A stretch of DNA of 64,000 nt from positions 1-64,000 of the forward strand of contig NZ_WPCC01000014.1 in NCBI RefSeq assembly GCF_009741925.1. Reading direction: 5' to 3'. Shown one piece after another: positions 8,628 to 17,214 of the stretch. Each line of letters opens with the position of its first letter. Within the stretch, counting starts at the first letter, position 1. Made by a program: the position numbers and the translations under genes. This stretch comes from Natronomonas sp. CBA1123 (GTDB lineage: Archaea; Halobacteriota; Halobacteria; Halobacteriales; Haloarculaceae). The notes under the pieces are model-generated. The model was not told the origin of the DNA, did no database searches, and was given only the letters and a program-made list of their open reading frames with translations.

Positions 8628-9248
8628 TCAGAGGTCGGCGGCGTTGTCCTGCCAGCCGCTGATGCGCTTCGGCGAGAGGTCCGTCTCCTCGGCGAGTTCC
8701 TCGGGGTCGGCCTCGAGGAGGTCGTTGACGCTGTCGATGCCGGCGTCGTTGAGTCGGTTCGCGTAGGCGGGGCCGATACCGCTGACGTTCTCGACCGGGA
8801 CGCTACCGCCCTCTGGTTCGTCGGGGACCGGGCCGGCCGCCTCGGCCGGTTCGGCGGCCGAGGTGTCCGTACCGCTGTGGTTGCTCACATCGGTTCCGGT
8901 TTCGGCTGGTTCCGCCGAAACGTCCTCGTCGGTCGGCGGTTCCTCGGTCATCGAGCCCGTAGACGCGCTGGCGTCCGTGCCCGCCGCAACGGCGTCGTCG
9001 CTACCTTGGTCGACCGATTCGTCCGCGTCGTCGGTCTCCGCTTCGGCCGGTTCCTCGTCGGCTTCGGCTGCTTGCTCGTCGGTTCCTTTCACCGCTGCTT
9101 CGTTGTCGGCGTCCGGCTCCGGTTCCGGTTCCGGTTCCTCCTCCGGTTCGTGTTCGACGGTCACGTTCGTCGTCTCGGTGGACTCCTCCTCGGTGGAGTC
9201 GCTGGAGCCGAGGCCCAGCATGGTCCGAATGAGTTTGGTGATTGGCAT
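8628..9248 (-). CDS. Acidic protein with C-terminal helix-hairpin-helix domain
   Basis: This 206-residue protein has three parts: a short basic/hydrophobic N-terminus ([14 protein letters not shown]), about 130 residues of low-complexity acidic linker rich in Glu, Asp, Thr and Pro, and a helix-hairpin-helix pair at about 150-206 ([17 protein letters not shown], then [11 protein letters not shown]). The HhH fold normally binds DNA or mediates protein contacts. The linker includes an EPEPEPEP run. A TATA-like element 28 bases before ATG 9248 supports the start. It lies upstream of pabB on the same strand with a 50-base gap, but no functional link is evident. Confidence 0.75.
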   Translation of the reverse strand: MPITKLIRTMLGLGSSDSTEEESTETTNVTVEHEPEEEPEPEPEPDADNEAAVKGTDEQAAEADEEPAEAETDDADESVDQGSDDAVAAGTDASASTGSMTEEPPTDEDVSAEPAETGTDVSNHSGTDTSAAEPAEAAGPVPDEPEGGSVPVENVSGIGPAYANRLNDAGIDSVNDLLEADPEELAEETDLSPKRISGWQDNAADL

Positions 9249-9271
9249 GTACGAAAATACGTGTTGGACAG

Positions 9272-9279
9272 TACTTAAA
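9272..9279 (-). promoter_or_regulatory. TATA-like box of the HhH protein gene
   Basis: On the minus strand TTTAAGTA is centred about 28 bases upstream of ATG 9248, giving a leaderless transcript. Confidence 0.5.
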
Positions 9280-9321
9280 CCCCGCCGACTCCCGCAAACA
9301 CCGCGATGTCGCCGTTTCGGT

Positions 9322-10116
9322 TCAGAGCGACGCTCTCAGTGCTTCGTTCATGACATCGACCGGTGCATCCCGGTCGGTCCACAACTCGAACGCCTCGACG
9401 CCCTGAAACAGCAGCATCCAGGCCCCGTCGATAGTCCTCGCGCCAACCGCGGACGCCTCCCGAAGCAGTCGCGTCTCGATGGGGTCGTAGACGGCATCCA
9501 GCACCGCGAGGTCGGCGTGGAGCGCCGCCTTCGGAACCGGTGTCTCGTCGGACTCCATCCCGACGCTCGTCGCGTTGACCAGTACGTCGGCATCGGCGAG
9601 CAACGAGTCGAGTTTGTCGAGACCGTGAGCGCTCGCGTTCGGCACCGCGTCGGCGAGCGTCTCCGCGCGCGAGACGGTTCGATTGGCGATGTGAACGTCC
9701 ACCCCCTCGTCGGCGAGGGCGAAGGCGGCCGCCCGCCCCGCACCGCCGGCACCGACGACAACCGCGGTTCCCGAAAGCGACACGTCGTGGTGCTCGAAGG
9801 CCCGGGTGACACCGGCGGCATCGGTGTTGTGCCCCGTCGGCTCCCCCGAGAAGTCGACGGTGTTCACTGCGCCGATGCGCTCGGCCAGCGGGTCCGGGTC
9901 GACGAGCGCCAGCACGTTCTCTTTGAACGGGATGGTGACGTTGAGTCCGCGAACGCCGAGCGCGCTGGCGCCGTCGAGGGCGAGACCCAGCGAATCGCGT
10001 GATGGCTCGAACGTCACGTAGCGAGCGTCCATCTCCAGGGCGTCGTAGGCCGCCTCGTGCATCGGCGGCGACAGCGAGTGACCGACCGGGTTTCCGATGA
10101 GACCGAACACGTCCAT
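9322..10116 (-). CDS. aroE: Shikimate dehydrogenase (NADP+)
   Basis: This 264-residue enzyme reduces 3-dehydroshikimate to shikimate in the chorismate pathway. NPVGHSLSP lies at residues 9-17, catalytic Lys65 is in [10 protein letters not shown], and Asp99 is in GHNTDAAG. The NADP-binding loop VGAGGAG is at 121-127, and the closing motif reads [17 protein letters not shown]. Length matches AroE. ATG 10116 is chosen because a CTTGTATG box lies about 27 bases upstream. Its product feeds chorismate to the nearby pab genes, although they are not in one operon. Confidence 0.93.
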   Translation of the reverse strand: MDVFGLIGNPVGHSLSPPMHEAAYDALEMDARYVTFEPSRDSLGLALDGASALGVRGLNVTIPFKENVLALVDPDPLAERIGAVNTVDFSGEPTGHNTDAAGVTRAFEHHDVSLSGTAVVVGAGGAGRAAAFALADEGVDVHIANRTVSRAETLADAVPNASAHGLDKLDSLLADADVLVNATSVGMESDETPVPKAALHADLAVLDAVYDPIETRLLREASAVGARTIDGAWMLLFQGVEAFELWTDRDAPVDVMNEALRASL

Positions 10117-10162
10117 ACCACCGCCTCGCGGCGGACCCATACAAGCGTGTCCGTTCGACACC

Positions 10163-10639
10163 TCACTCGTCGTGAATCCACGGCACGCGGAAGCCGGGGT
10201 AGACGGCCGCGACGACGACCGAACCGGTGTCCTCGACGGTGTGTCCCCGGACACACAGCGTCTCCTCGCGCCAGTCCCACTCCCGGAGTTCTTTCGCCCC
10301 CGCCAACGACGCCCTGAGTTCCGCTCGGACCTCGGTTTCGGAGTCGCCGGTGGCTTCCATGAACACGCCGCCGCTGGGCGAAGTGGCCCACCCGAGACCG
10401 GCCGCCAACGTCTCGCCGTCGGTCGAACTCGACCGCTCGGCGAGGACGACCGAGACGGGCGTTCCAGTCGGTGCGGACTGTTCGTGCCGACCCGCCTCGA
10501 CGACCGTCGCGTCGGCGGGGACGACCGAGGACAACTGCAGGAGGTTGTAGTTGTGGACGCCGGCTTCGGCCAATGCCGCGTCGAAGGCACTCAACTCCGT
10601 CGGGGCCTCGGCGGCCCCCCAGACGACATCGATTTCCAT
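10163..10639 (-). CDS. pdaD: Pyruvoyl-dependent arginine decarboxylase
   Basis: This 158-residue proenzyme should cleave itself between Ser37 and Ser38 in [13 protein letters not shown], turning Ser38 into the pyruvoyl group that decarboxylates arginine to agmatine. The downstream [16 protein letters not shown] and the C-terminal GSVVVAAVY match the PdaD family. In archaea agmatine is needed for agmatidine in tRNA-Ile2 and for polyamines. ATG 10639 (MEIDVVWG) is selected because the longer frame crosses the promoter region of the divergent dtdA gene. Confidence 0.9.
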   Translation of the reverse strand: MEIDVVWGAAEAPTELSAFDAALAEAGVHNYNLLQLSSVVPADATVVEAGRHEQSAPTGTPVSVVLAERSSSTDGETLAAGLGWATSPSGGVFMEATGDSETEVRAELRASLAGAKELREWDWREETLCVRGHTVEDTGSVVVAAVYPGFRVPWIHDE

Positions 10640-10695
10640 TGTGAATCCGTCGTCGGCGAACGGTCTTAGGCCCTCCCATCGAGTACACCGACGGC

Positions 10696-10703
10696 CTTTA
10701 TCC
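10696..10703 (+). promoter_or_regulatory. TATA-like box of dtdA
   Basis: CTTTATCC lies 28 bases before ATG 10725, at leaderless spacing. Confidence 0.5.
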
Positions 10704-10724
10704 GGGTCGTCACCAAGCCCGCCC

Positions 10725-12050
10725 ATGCTCGCAGTCGTCGTCTCCCGGGCCGACAGCGCTTCCGAACACATCGGTGAACGATTGCTGGACCGCGAGGAGT
10801 GGACCGAACACGAAGACGAAAGCCGTTCCGAGGGGAAAGGTGGCGGGACCTACTACCGCACCGACGGCGCCGAACTCCGCACGTTCGAGGACCTCCATCT
10901 GTACCTCGACGGCGCTGCGGCGGCGTTCGACGACCCCGACATGCTCGTCTTCGCCTCGCGACACTCCGGGGACACCGGGCCGCTGCTGACCGCACACGCG
11001 ACCGGTAACTTCGGCCCCGCCGAGTACGGCGGGGGAGAAGGCTCGCTCGCCCGAGCCGCGCCGAACGCGCTCAAACACGTCCGTGAGTCGTTCGCGGAGT
11101 ACGCCCCCGAGGGCTACGATGTGGGTATCGAGTGCACCCACCACGGCCCGAGTCTCGTCGGCTGTCCGTCGCTGTTCGTGGAGTTGGGTAGCGGTGAAGA
11201 CGAGTGGGCCGACCCGGCCGGCGCCGAGGCCGTCGCCGAAGCCATCCTCGACCTCCGGGGCGTCGACCCCGCAACCGAACGAACCGTCGTCGGGTTCGGC
11301 GGCGGCCACTACGCACCCCGGTTCGACCGGATACTGACCGAAACCGACTGGGCGGTCGGTCACATCGCCGCCGACTGGTCGCTCGACGACATGGGTGACC
11401 CCGGCGAAGCGAAGGCGGTCATCGCGAAGGCGTTCCGGGCCAGCGGCACCGAGTTCGCGCTCCTCGACGGTGACCACCCCGAGTTGGAAGCTGTCATCGA
11501 CGACCTCGGCTTCCTTTCGGTGTCAGAGACGTGGCTCCGGGAGACGACAGGCGTTCCCCTCGAACTCGTCGAAGAACTGGAGCGTGACCTCACCGCCATC
11601 GACGATGGCCTCCGGTTCGGTTCCCCCGCCATCGATTACGACGGCGAGTACGTCCTCGAGGAACTCCCCGAAGAACTGCTCGAGGAGGCCAACGGCGTCG
11701 ACCGCGAGGCCGTTCTGGAGGCCGTCTCCGAGCGCGCACTCGCCTACGAGACGCTGGAGGGGGCCTCACTCGTCGGCGGCCCGGTGGCGTTGCCCGAAAC
11801 CGGCAGTTACCGAAACATCGTCGAGTCCCTCGCGGCCGTCCTCGAATCGAAGTACGACACCGTCGAGGTACGCGACGGCGAGGTGTTCGCCGCGCGGGCG
11901 GTGTTCGACCCCGAACTCGCCCGGGACGCCGGTATCGAGGAAGGGCCGGCGTTCGGACGGCTCTCGTCGGGCGAAAGCGTCGAAGCCGACGGCGAGACGG
12001 TCGAACCGGCCGACGTTCGGCGCGCGCGAGAGCAGCGCTTCGAGTTCTGA
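10725..12050 (+). CDS. dtdA: D-aminoacyl-tRNA deacylase, archaeal type
   Basis: This 441-residue archaeal DtdA should hydrolyse D-amino acids from mischarged tRNA. The recognisable parts are the N-terminal VVVSRADSAS, the block VFASRHSGDTGPLLTAHATGNFGPAEYGG near residues 70-100, and the central GIECTHHGPSLVGCPSLFVELGS and VGFGGGHYAPRF motifs with conserved His residues. The C-terminal ~190 residues form the haloarchaeal extension. ATG 10725 fits the TATA box. Downstream lies ftsZ1. Confidence 0.9.
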   Translation: MLAVVVSRADSASEHIGERLLDREEWTEHEDESRSEGKGGGTYYRTDGAELRTFEDLHLYLDGAAAAFDDPDMLVFASRHSGDTGPLLTAHATGNFGPAEYGGGEGSLARAAPNALKHVRESFAEYAPEGYDVGIECTHHGPSLVGCPSLFVELGSGEDEWADPAGAEAVAEAILDLRGVDPATERTVVGFGGGHYAPRFDRILTETDWAVGHIAADWSLDDMGDPGEAKAVIAKAFRASGTEFALLDGDHPELEAVIDDLGFLSVSETWLRETTGVPLELVEELERDLTAIDDGLRFGSPAIDYDGEYVLEELPEELLEEANGVDREAVLEAVSERALAYETLEGASLVGGPVALPETGSYRNIVESLAAVLESKYDTVEVRDGEVFAARAVFDPELARDAGIEEGPAFGRLSSGESVEADGETVEPADVRRAREQRFEF

Positions 12051-12099
12051 CCCGACCGGTTTTATATCGTCGCTACTGGTTTATCGGCTGAACCGAGTC

Positions 12100-12189
12100 A
12101 TGAGGCCGAACATCGGTCGATTTCGTGCGACGGGCGTCAGACATCGGGGAAAGATACTTTATCCGCGTGCGCAACAGCGGCAGGCATAA
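12100..12189 (+). CDS. Possible 29-residue upstream ORF before ftsZ1
   Basis: A 30-codon frame beginning [12 protein letters not shown] ends with TAA at 12187-12189, overlapping the ftsZ1 ATG by one base. A TTTATAT box near 12060 could drive it. The peptide is basic and unlike any family I know. It could be a leader peptide, or chance coding in the ftsZ1 promoter region. Confidence 0.2.
   Translation: MRPNIGRFRATGVRHRGKILYPRAQQRQA
12156..12163 (+). promoter_or_regulatory. TATA box of ftsZ1
   Basis: ACTTTATC lies about 30 bases upstream of ATG 12189. A second, stronger-looking TTTATATC at 12061-12068 would give a longer transcript, so two promoters are possible. Confidence 0.5.
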
Positions 12190-13361
12190 TGGACTCGATT
12201 ATCGAGGACGCTATCGGCGAAGCCGAAGAGGATGGGGAGGCGCCGGCTGGGGAGCCGGCGTCGGCCGGTTCCAACGGGACCGGAGCCGAGACCGACGCCG
12301 ACGTGAAAGGGTCGGGAACGATGACCGACGAGGAACTGGCGAGCGTCGTCAAGGACCTCGAAACGAAGATTACCGTCGTCGGCTGCGGCGGCGCCGGCGG
12401 CAACACCGTCACCCGGATGTCCGAGGCCGGCATCCACGGCGCAAAACTGGTCGCCGCCAACACCGACGCCCAACACCTCGCGACCGAGGTCGAAGCCGAC
12501 GAGAAAATCCTCATCGGCCGCCAGCGAACCGGCGGTCGCGGCGCCGGTAGCGTCCCGAAAATCGGCGAAGAGGCCGCCCAAGAGGACATCGAGGACATCA
12601 CGAAGTCCATCGACGGTTCGGATATGGTGTTCATCACCGCCGGCCTCGGCGGTGGCACCGGCACCGGTTCCGCACCGGTCGTCGCACAGGCCGCCCAAGA
12701 GAAGGGCGCGCTCACCATCGCCATCGTGACGATTCCGTTCACCGCGGAAGGAGAACGCCGGCGAGCCAACGCCGATGCCGGCCTCGAACGGCTCCGTGCC
12801 GTCGCCGACACCGTCATCGTCATCCCGAACGACCGACTGCTCGATTACGCGCCGAACATGCCGTTGCAGGACGCCTTCAAAATCTGTGACCGCGTCCTGA
12901 TGCGCAGCGTCAAGGGGATGACCGAGCTCATCACCAAGCCCGGACTCGTCAACGTCGACTTCGCCGACGTGAAGACCATCATGGAGAACGGCGGCGTCGC
13001 CATGATTGGACTGGGCGAGAGCGACTCGGAGAACAAAGCCCAAGACTCCATCCGGTCGGCGCTCCGGTCGCCGCTGCTCGACGTGGAGTTCGACGGCGCC
13101 AACAGCGCCCTCGTCAACGTCGTCGGTGGTCCCGACATGTCCATCGAGGAGGCCGAGGGCGTCGTCGAGGAGATTTACGACCGCATCGACCCCGACGCAC
13201 GTATCATCTGGGGCGCCTCCGTCAATCCCGAGTTCGACGGCAAGATGGAGACGATGATCGTCGTGACAGGTGTCGAAAGCCCCCAGATTTACGGCAAGAG
13301 CGAGGCCGAAGCCGAGCGCGCGATGGCGGAGGGCGGCGACGACATCGACTACGTCGAGTAG
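12189..13361 (+). CDS. ftsZ1: Cell division protein FtsZ, type 1
   Basis: This 390-residue tubulin-superfamily GTPase polymerises at midcell. The nucleotide loop GCGGAGGNT begins at residue 65, the tubulin signature GGGTGTG is at 154-160, and the T7 loop region reads [12 protein letters not shown] ~45-residue acidic N-terminal extension ([17 protein letters not shown]) precedes the core, as in haloarchaeal FtsZ1. Placement directly before secE-spt5 also matches FtsZ1 in other haloarchaea. No long C-terminal tail is present beyond DDIDYVE. Confidence 0.93.
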   Translation: MDSIIEDAIGEAEEDGEAPAGEPASAGSNGTGAETDADVKGSGTMTDEELASVVKDLETKITVVGCGGAGGNTVTRMSEAGIHGAKLVAANTDAQHLATEVEADEKILIGRQRTGGRGAGSVPKIGEEAAQEDIEDITKSIDGSDMVFITAGLGGGTGTGSAPVVAQAAQEKGALTIAIVTIPFTAEGERRRANADAGLERLRAVADTVIVIPNDRLLDYAPNMPLQDAFKICDRVLMRSVKGMTELITKPGLVNVDFADVKTIMENGGVAMIGLGESDSENKAQDSIRSALRSPLLDVEFDGANSALVNVVGGPDMSIEEAEGVVEEIYDRIDPDARIIWGASVNPEFDGKMETMIVVTGVESPQIYGKSEAEAERAMAEGGDDIDYVE

Positions 13362-13405
13362 CGACAACCAACAGGTAGAAAACCCCTGAGCAGGAACGGG
13401 AGGAC

Positions 13406-14017
13406 ATGAACACGCCGAAAGACCTCTCGTCGTACGTTCGGGTGCTCAAACTCGCGAGCACGCCGTCGTGGGACGAGTTCTCGAAGGTGTCCACCATCGC
13501 CGGCATCGGCATCCTGCTCGTGGGCTTCATCGGCTTCGCCATCTTCGCGATTATGACGTTCGTTCCCGGAGCCCTGATGTCGTCGGTTTACGCAGTCAAG
13601 ACCACCGCGAGCCAGGAGCGGACGGTCGCTGACATGATTATCAGCCGCGAGGAGCCCGATATCCACGCCGCCCTCGCGCCGGACTCGCTGACCAGCTACG
13701 TGATGGTCGAAGCCGACGGACCGGCTGCCATCGAGCGAGCACTCGAAGACATTCCTCACGCCCGCAATCTGGTCCCCGGCGAATCCTCGATTACCGAGGT
13801 CGAACACTTCCTGAGCCCGAAGCCGGACGTCGAAGGCATCGCGGAAGGCGACATCGTCGAACTCATCGCCGGCCCGTTCAAAGGCGAGAAAGCACAGGTC
13901 CAGCGCATCGACGAGGGGAAAGACCAGGTCACCGTCGAACTGTACGAGGCGACGGTTCCGATTCCGGTCACGGTCCGCGGCGACCAGATTCGCGTTCTCG
14001 ACAGCGAAGAGCGGTAA
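13406..14017 (+). CDS. secE-spt5: SecE (Sec61 gamma) fused in frame to Spt5/NusG
   Basis: The frame encodes 203 residues made of two normally separate proteins. Residues 1-57 are SecE, the single-helix translocon subunit ([20 protein letters not shown], then a membrane helix at ~30-54 ending TFVPGAL). Residues 58-203 are a complete Spt5. At 13571-13579 the DNA reads GCCCTGATG. Removing one C of the CCC run would give GCC-TGA, ending SecE with a stop overlapping the spt5 ATG (TGATG), the expected layout. A genuine fusion or a one-base insertion in the consensus are both possible. Confidence 0.75.
   Translation: MNTPKDLSSYVRVLKLASTPSWDEFSKVSTIAGIGILLVGFIGFAIFAIMTFVPGALMSSVYAVKTTASQERTVADMIISREEPDIHAALAPDSLTSYVMVEADGPAAIERALEDIPHARNLVPGESSITEVEHFLSPKPDVEGIAEGDIVELIAGPFKGEKAQVQRIDEGKDQVTVELYEATVPIPVTVRGDQIRVLDSEER
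13577..14017 (+). CDS. spt5: Transcription elongation factor Spt5 (NusG homologue)
   Basis: Read from its own ATG 13577, this is a 146-residue archaeal Spt5. The NGN domain ([18 protein letters not shown] to VEHFL) binds the RNA polymerase clamp and a C-terminal KOW domain follows ([19 protein letters not shown]). With Spt4 it raises processivity. Nothing is missing, so it would work independently if translation starts at 13577. It is open to SecE in the same frame (see the fusion entry). Its stop is followed within five bases by the inserted tnpB element. Confidence 0.88.
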   Translation: MSSVYAVKTTASQERTVADMIISREEPDIHAALAPDSLTSYVMVEADGPAAIERALEDIPHARNLVPGESSITEVEHFLSPKPDVEGIAEGDIVELIAGPFKGEKAQVQRIDEGKDQVTVELYEATVPIPVTVRGDQIRVLDSEER

Positions 14018-14020
14018 ACT

Positions 14021-14170
14021 ACCCCACCCTACTCCCTCGGCGCTCCGCGCCTCGGTCCTTGAGGGTGGGGTTTTGATGTGGACTCCCAGCAATCAATCGC
14101 CAGCAATCGGCTGGTGATTCTCGCCGTTCAACGTCCCACCATTTATACGCAGGTCTACTTCTGCGTCTCC
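14021..14170 (-). ncRNA. Candidate omega RNA (reRNA) of the tnpB element
   Basis: For TnpB proteins the guide RNA is known to come from the 3' end of tnpB plus the element's right end, with the guide read from the DNA just beyond that end. Here that would be the minus-strand 3' end of tnpB and the hairpin at 14022-14070, with the guide copied from the end of spt5 (left of 14021). The 5' limit given is a guess. Confidence 0.35.
14022..14070 (-). repeat. Right-end palindrome of the tnpB element
   Basis: CCCCACCCT (14022-14030) pairs perfectly with AGGGTGGGG (14062-14070). The loop contains a second palindrome around CGGCGCTCCGCGCC. On the plus strand it is followed by TTTT, so it may also terminate secE-spt5 transcription. 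In this family the right-end hairpin forms part of the RNA scaffold bound by TnpB. Confidence 0.65.
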
Positions 14171-15340
14171 GCTCCCCGGCTTGGGCGAGGAACGGAGTCT
14201 GTGTGTCTGCTTTCGAGCGTACCGTAGCCCGATATTTTTCGCACCGTTGTAGTCCGCGTTCACCTCATACCCACACTTCTGGCACTCAAAGTGTTCTCCG
14301 TGGCGGTTATTCTCGTGTGTGAACCCACAGTCCGTTCGAGAACAGCGTTGGGATGTGTGGTTCGGCTCGACCTGTTCCACGGAGACCTCCTGTTCAGGGG
14401 CTTTGTAGGAGACGTACTCAAGCAGGCGTCGGAACGCCCAGACGTGGTGCCACTTTGCGTGTGGAAGCCGCTCTCGAATGTCGGTTAAATCCTCGAACGC
14501 AATCACGTCGCAGTCGTGAGTGAGGGCTTCCTCGACGAGTTCGTTGGCGACCGTGTGGATGTATTGTTTGCGCCAGGCTTCTTCACGCTTCCCGAGGCGA
14601 AGCAGGGCCTTGTGTGCGGCCTGCGTGCCGCGCCGTTGCATCTCGCCACGTCGCTTCTCGAACTCACGACACCAGTGGTCGTAGTCGTCCCCCTGCCAAA
14701 ACGTGCCGGTTGAGGACACAGCGAGGCTATTGACGCCGAGGTCGATACCGAGGACCGTTTGGTCGGGGTGCCCGGTGTCTTCCGAAACCTCATCGTCACC
14801 GTCTGTTCGCCGCGTCGAAAGGTTGAGGTAGAACTCGTCAGTGGCCACGTCGTACCGAAGCGTACTCTCGCGGAACTCGTAGTTCTCGGAGAGTACGTAC
14901 CGCTCGTAGGGCGTCGGACTGTCTGCCGGGAGAACGAACGACGGTTCGACTCGGCCCTCAACAGTTGCCAGCGACACCTTGTTCCGGTAGAAGGTCGCGC
15001 TCCGCGTGTCGTAGTCCATCGTTTCGGCGGTGAACGTCGGTTGAGAGACGCGCTGTCCCTTTTTCCACCGTTCGACACACGCTTTGACAGCTTCGACAGC
15101 GCGTTTGATAGCGGCTTGGACAAGTTGGGCCTGTAGGTCTGTCTCCTCTCGAAGTTCGGAGTAGAGCGCGTCACGGACCTCTCGTTTGTTGGTCTTACAC
15201 TCGGTATAGGAGGTGTCGGACCAACAGTAGTCGGCGGTTCGGTTCGCGCAGTACAGGTATTGCTCGGCGGTTCGGTGGAGTGCGTCGCGTTGCTCGTCGG
15301 AAACGGCGATTTTCACGACGGCGGTTCGACGCACACCCAT
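14093..15340 (-). CDS. tnpB: RNA-guided endonuclease TnpB
   Basis: This 415-residue TnpB has a complete RuvC site: Asp200 in GIDLGVN, Glu283 in AFEDLTDIRERLP and Asp363 in NADYNGAKN. The zinc ribbon uses Cys333, Cys338, Cys353 and Cys356. An N-terminal helix-turn-helix-like region (residues ~15-100) should bind the guide RNA. Intact motifs suggest it is active. ATG 15340 (MGVRRTAVVK) is preferred to ATG 15355 because a TATA box lies about 28 bases upstream of it. There is no tnpA alongside. Confidence 0.9.
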   Translation of the reverse strand: MGVRRTAVVKIAVSDEQRDALHRTAEQYLYCANRTADYCWSDTSYTECKTNKREVRDALYSELREETDLQAQLVQAAIKRAVEAVKACVERWKKGQRVSQPTFTAETMDYDTRSATFYRNKVSLATVEGRVEPSFVLPADSPTPYERYVLSENYEFRESTLRYDVATDEFYLNLSTRRTDGDDEVSEDTGHPDQTVLGIDLGVNSLAVSSTGTFWQGDDYDHWCREFEKRRGEMQRRGTQAAHKALLRLGKREEAWRKQYIHTVANELVEEALTHDCDVIAFEDLTDIRERLPHAKWHHVWAFRRLLEYVSYKAPEQEVSVEQVEPNHTSQRCSRTDCGFTHENNRHGEHFECQKCGYEVNADYNGAKNIGLRYARKQTHRLRSSPKPGSGDAEVDLRINGGTLNGENHQPIAGD

Positions 15341-15362
15341 GTTTTCAGAGAACACCCGACGG

Positions 15363-15371
15363 TACTTATAG
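15363..15371 (-). promoter_or_regulatory. TATA box of tnpB
   Basis: On the minus strand CTATAAGTA is centred about 27 bases before ATG 15340, supporting that start over the ATG five codons upstream. Confidence 0.55.
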
Positions 15372-15427
15372 ACTTGGGGGTCGAACGGTCATAGTGTGGC
15401 GGTTGTGTCGTACCATGTCGGTTTCCT

Positions 15428-15470
15428 CCCCGACCTACTCGCTCACTCCGTTCGCTCCTTGAGGTTGGGG
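15428..15470 (-). repeat. Left-end palindrome of the tnpB element
   Basis: CCCCGACCT (15428-15436) pairs with AGGTTGGGG (15462-15470) with one mismatch. The middle resembles the right-end palindrome (CTACT before, CTCCTTGAGG after) and has the same orientation, as expected for the two hairpins recognised by one TnpA. Confidence 0.55.
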
Positions 15471-15534
15471 GCTCCACCTCGAAAGTGCTGAAACCGTACT
15501 CGCTATTCTCCGGCAACAATCAGCGGACAGGACG

Positions 15535-15855
15535 TTACTCGTCGGTTCCCACGTCCGAGCTCGCGTCGGCGTCGAGGCCAAGCCGCTGGACGACCGTTTC
15601 GATATCGGCTTCGTCCTCGACCGTCGAGAGCACTCGCTCCCGGCGGCGGATGTCGTCGGTATCGGCGTCGTAGTGGCGGAGGTACTCCGCCCGCGAGTGC
15701 TCCGAGAAGGCGTGTCGAATCCCGAAATATCCGTCGGGGACGACGGTACCGCAGACGGCACACTGGTGGCGGTCGTGGGCCGTCGCCTGATGGACGAGCA
15801 ACTCCTCTACGGTCTCGTCTTCGAACCCACAGCCAGCGATGTCACACTCCCACAT
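15535..15855 (-). CDS. Small C2H2-type zinc finger protein
   Basis: This 106-residue protein starts with two zinc-finger-like units: C..C..H..H in MWECDIAGCGFEDETVEELLVHQATAH, and CAVCGTVVPDGYFGIRHAFSEH. A charged helical tail follows (DDIRRRERVLSTVEDEAD). Small proteins of this kind are common in haloarchaea and have no settled function; DNA or protein binding is plausible. It lies just outside the left end of the tnpB element and appears undamaged. Confidence 0.75.
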   Translation of the reverse strand: MWECDIAGCGFEDETVEELLVHQATAHDRHQCAVCGTVVPDGYFGIRHAFSEHSRAEYLRHYDADTDDIRRRERVLSTVEDEADIETVVQRLGLDADASSDVGTDE

Positions 15856-15935
15856 AGGCGGGGACTCGGTACGGTGCCCTAAAAGCGTTCGCGCCGAATC
15901 GGAACCGCTAACGGCACCGCGTCGATAGCCGGCGT

Positions 15936-16691
15936 ATGGACGAGTTCCGCGTCGACGCCCACGTGAAGGTGCTCGACGAGCAGGTCGCCGAGCGCGCGAA
16001 ACGACGGGGTCTCGACGCCATCGTGTACGCGCCGCACTTCAAGCGACTCCCCGACATCGAGGCTCGCGCCGAGCGGTTCACCGACGACGAACTGCTCGTC
16101 GTTCCCGCCCGCGAGGTGTTCACCGGCGACTGGCGGAACCGAAAACACGTCCTCGCGGTCGGGCTCTCCGACCCCGTCCCGGATTTCATCAGCCTCGAGG
16201 GCGCGATGGCCGAGTTCGACCGGCAGGACGCGGCCGTCCTCGCACCCCACCCCGAGTTCGCGACGGTGAGTCTGGAGTCACACGACCTCCGTGCCCACGC
16301 CGAGCAGATACACGGCATCGAGCTGTACAACCCGAAACACTGGCAACACCACAACGAACGCGCACGGGAGTTACAGCGTGAGTTCGACCTGCCACCGTTC
16401 GGGTCGTCGTACGCCCATCTCCCGGGGACCGTCGGCGAGGTGTGGACGGCCTTCGAGGAGTCCTTCGACACCGCCGCGGAACTCACCGAGGCGTTTCGGG
16501 ACGGGGCACCACGGAAGGTGTTTCATCGGGACGGCGTCGAACACCGACTCCGGTGTGGCGCGGAGTTCCTCCATCTGTTCTACGAGAACACCTGGGAGAA
16601 AGTCGACCGACTGTTCCTCTCCGGGACGGAACCGACACACCCGGACCACATCGCCTACGGGGGTCGCTTCGACGGCGTGAGCGTCTATTAG
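15936..16691 (+). CDS. PHP-domain-like metal-dependent phosphoesterase
   Basis: This 251-residue protein resembles the PHP superfamily of metal-dependent phosphoesterases. It opens with DAHVKVLDEQVAERAKRRG (where PHP proteins usually have H-x-H) and continues IVYAPHFKRLPD, VVPAREVFTGD and AVLAPHPEFATVSLE. The HxH opening is reduced to one His, so the metal site may be unusual. GSSYAHLPGTVGEVWTAF fits the late SDAH region of the fold, also altered. Substrate unknown. It ends overlapping the convergent DUF457 gene by four bases. Confidence 0.7.
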   Translation: MDEFRVDAHVKVLDEQVAERAKRRGLDAIVYAPHFKRLPDIEARAERFTDDELLVVPAREVFTGDWRNRKHVLAVGLSDPVPDFISLEGAMAEFDRQDAAVLAPHPEFATVSLESHDLRAHAEQIHGIELYNPKHWQHHNERARELQREFDLPPFGSSYAHLPGTVGEVWTAFEESFDTAAELTEAFRDGAPRKVFHRDGVEHRLRCGAEFLHLFYENTWEKVDRLFLSGTEPTHPDHIAYGGRFDGVSVY

Positions 16692-17182
16692 AGTACGGCG
16701 TTCGTGATTTCGGCGGCCGTCGGCAGGTCGACGTACTGCGGAAGGACGTGGATGACCGCGGCGGCCACGGCGAGTTCCAGCCCCGTAATCACGAGCGTGA
16801 CGACGTTGGCGAACTTACTGGAGGTGGTGACGCCGGTTGGGAAGCCGTACTCGTCGCTCAAAAGCGGGTAGAACAGCGCGACACCGCGTTTACTGCCGAC
16901 GATGTCGAGGACGTAGTGGGTGAGAACACCGACCCAGACGTACTGGAGATTGCCGAACACCACCGGAAAGGCGAGGAACACGAACAGTACGGGGAGGTTG
17001 TGGAGTGTCTTGCGGTGCTTGCCGAACGCCGTGTCCACGTCGGGAAACAGCGCCCCGAGCGATAGCGGGACTGTAACCGCGAAAACGGTTCGTGCCGTCT
17101 CCATCGTCCCGGACGGTTCAAGAATGAAGCCGAGACCGATGCCGAGTGCAATCGCGTTCAGGACGTGCCCTTCTTTGTCCAT
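16688..17182 (-). CDS. Membrane-bound metal-dependent hydrolase, DUF457/YdjM-like
   Basis: This 164-residue membrane protein has about four helices. HVLNAIALGIGLGF at the start, LGALFPDVD near residue 42 and LTHYVLDIVGSKRGVALFYPL near residue 87 carry the conserved His and Asp residues of the DUF457 (YdjM/LexA-regulated) family. These are predicted phosphatase-like membrane hydrolases with unknown substrate. Length is typical. Confidence 0.78.
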   Translation of the reverse strand: MDKEGHVLNAIALGIGLGFILEPSGTMETARTVFAVTVPLSLGALFPDVDTAFGKHRKTLHNLPVLFVFLAFPVVFGNLQYVWVGVLTHYVLDIVGSKRGVALFYPLLSDEYGFPTGVTTSSKFANVVTLVITGLELAVAAAVIHVLPQYVDLPTAAEITNAVL

Positions 17183-17214
17183 CGACGGATAGGTCTCTCT
17201 CGGCTACCAAAAAC

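Larger units (their letters stand above)
14021..15475 (-). mobile_element. IS200/IS605-family element carrying tnpB only (IS1341-like)
   Basis: The element runs on the minus strand and contains tnpB but no tnpA, so a transposase from elsewhere in the cell would have to move it. Similar imperfect palindromes mark both ends in the same orientation (14022-14070 and 15428-15470), as for the end hairpins of this family. The right end abuts spt5 three bases after its stop. The left boundary is uncertain by perhaps 20 bases. No target duplication is expected in this family. Confidence 0.75.

Noticed and set aside
15428-15470. Second hairpin near tnpB as remnant of another element
   Set aside because: End hairpins of IS200/IS605 elements are expected to be similar and in the same orientation, so it is better explained as the left end of the same element.
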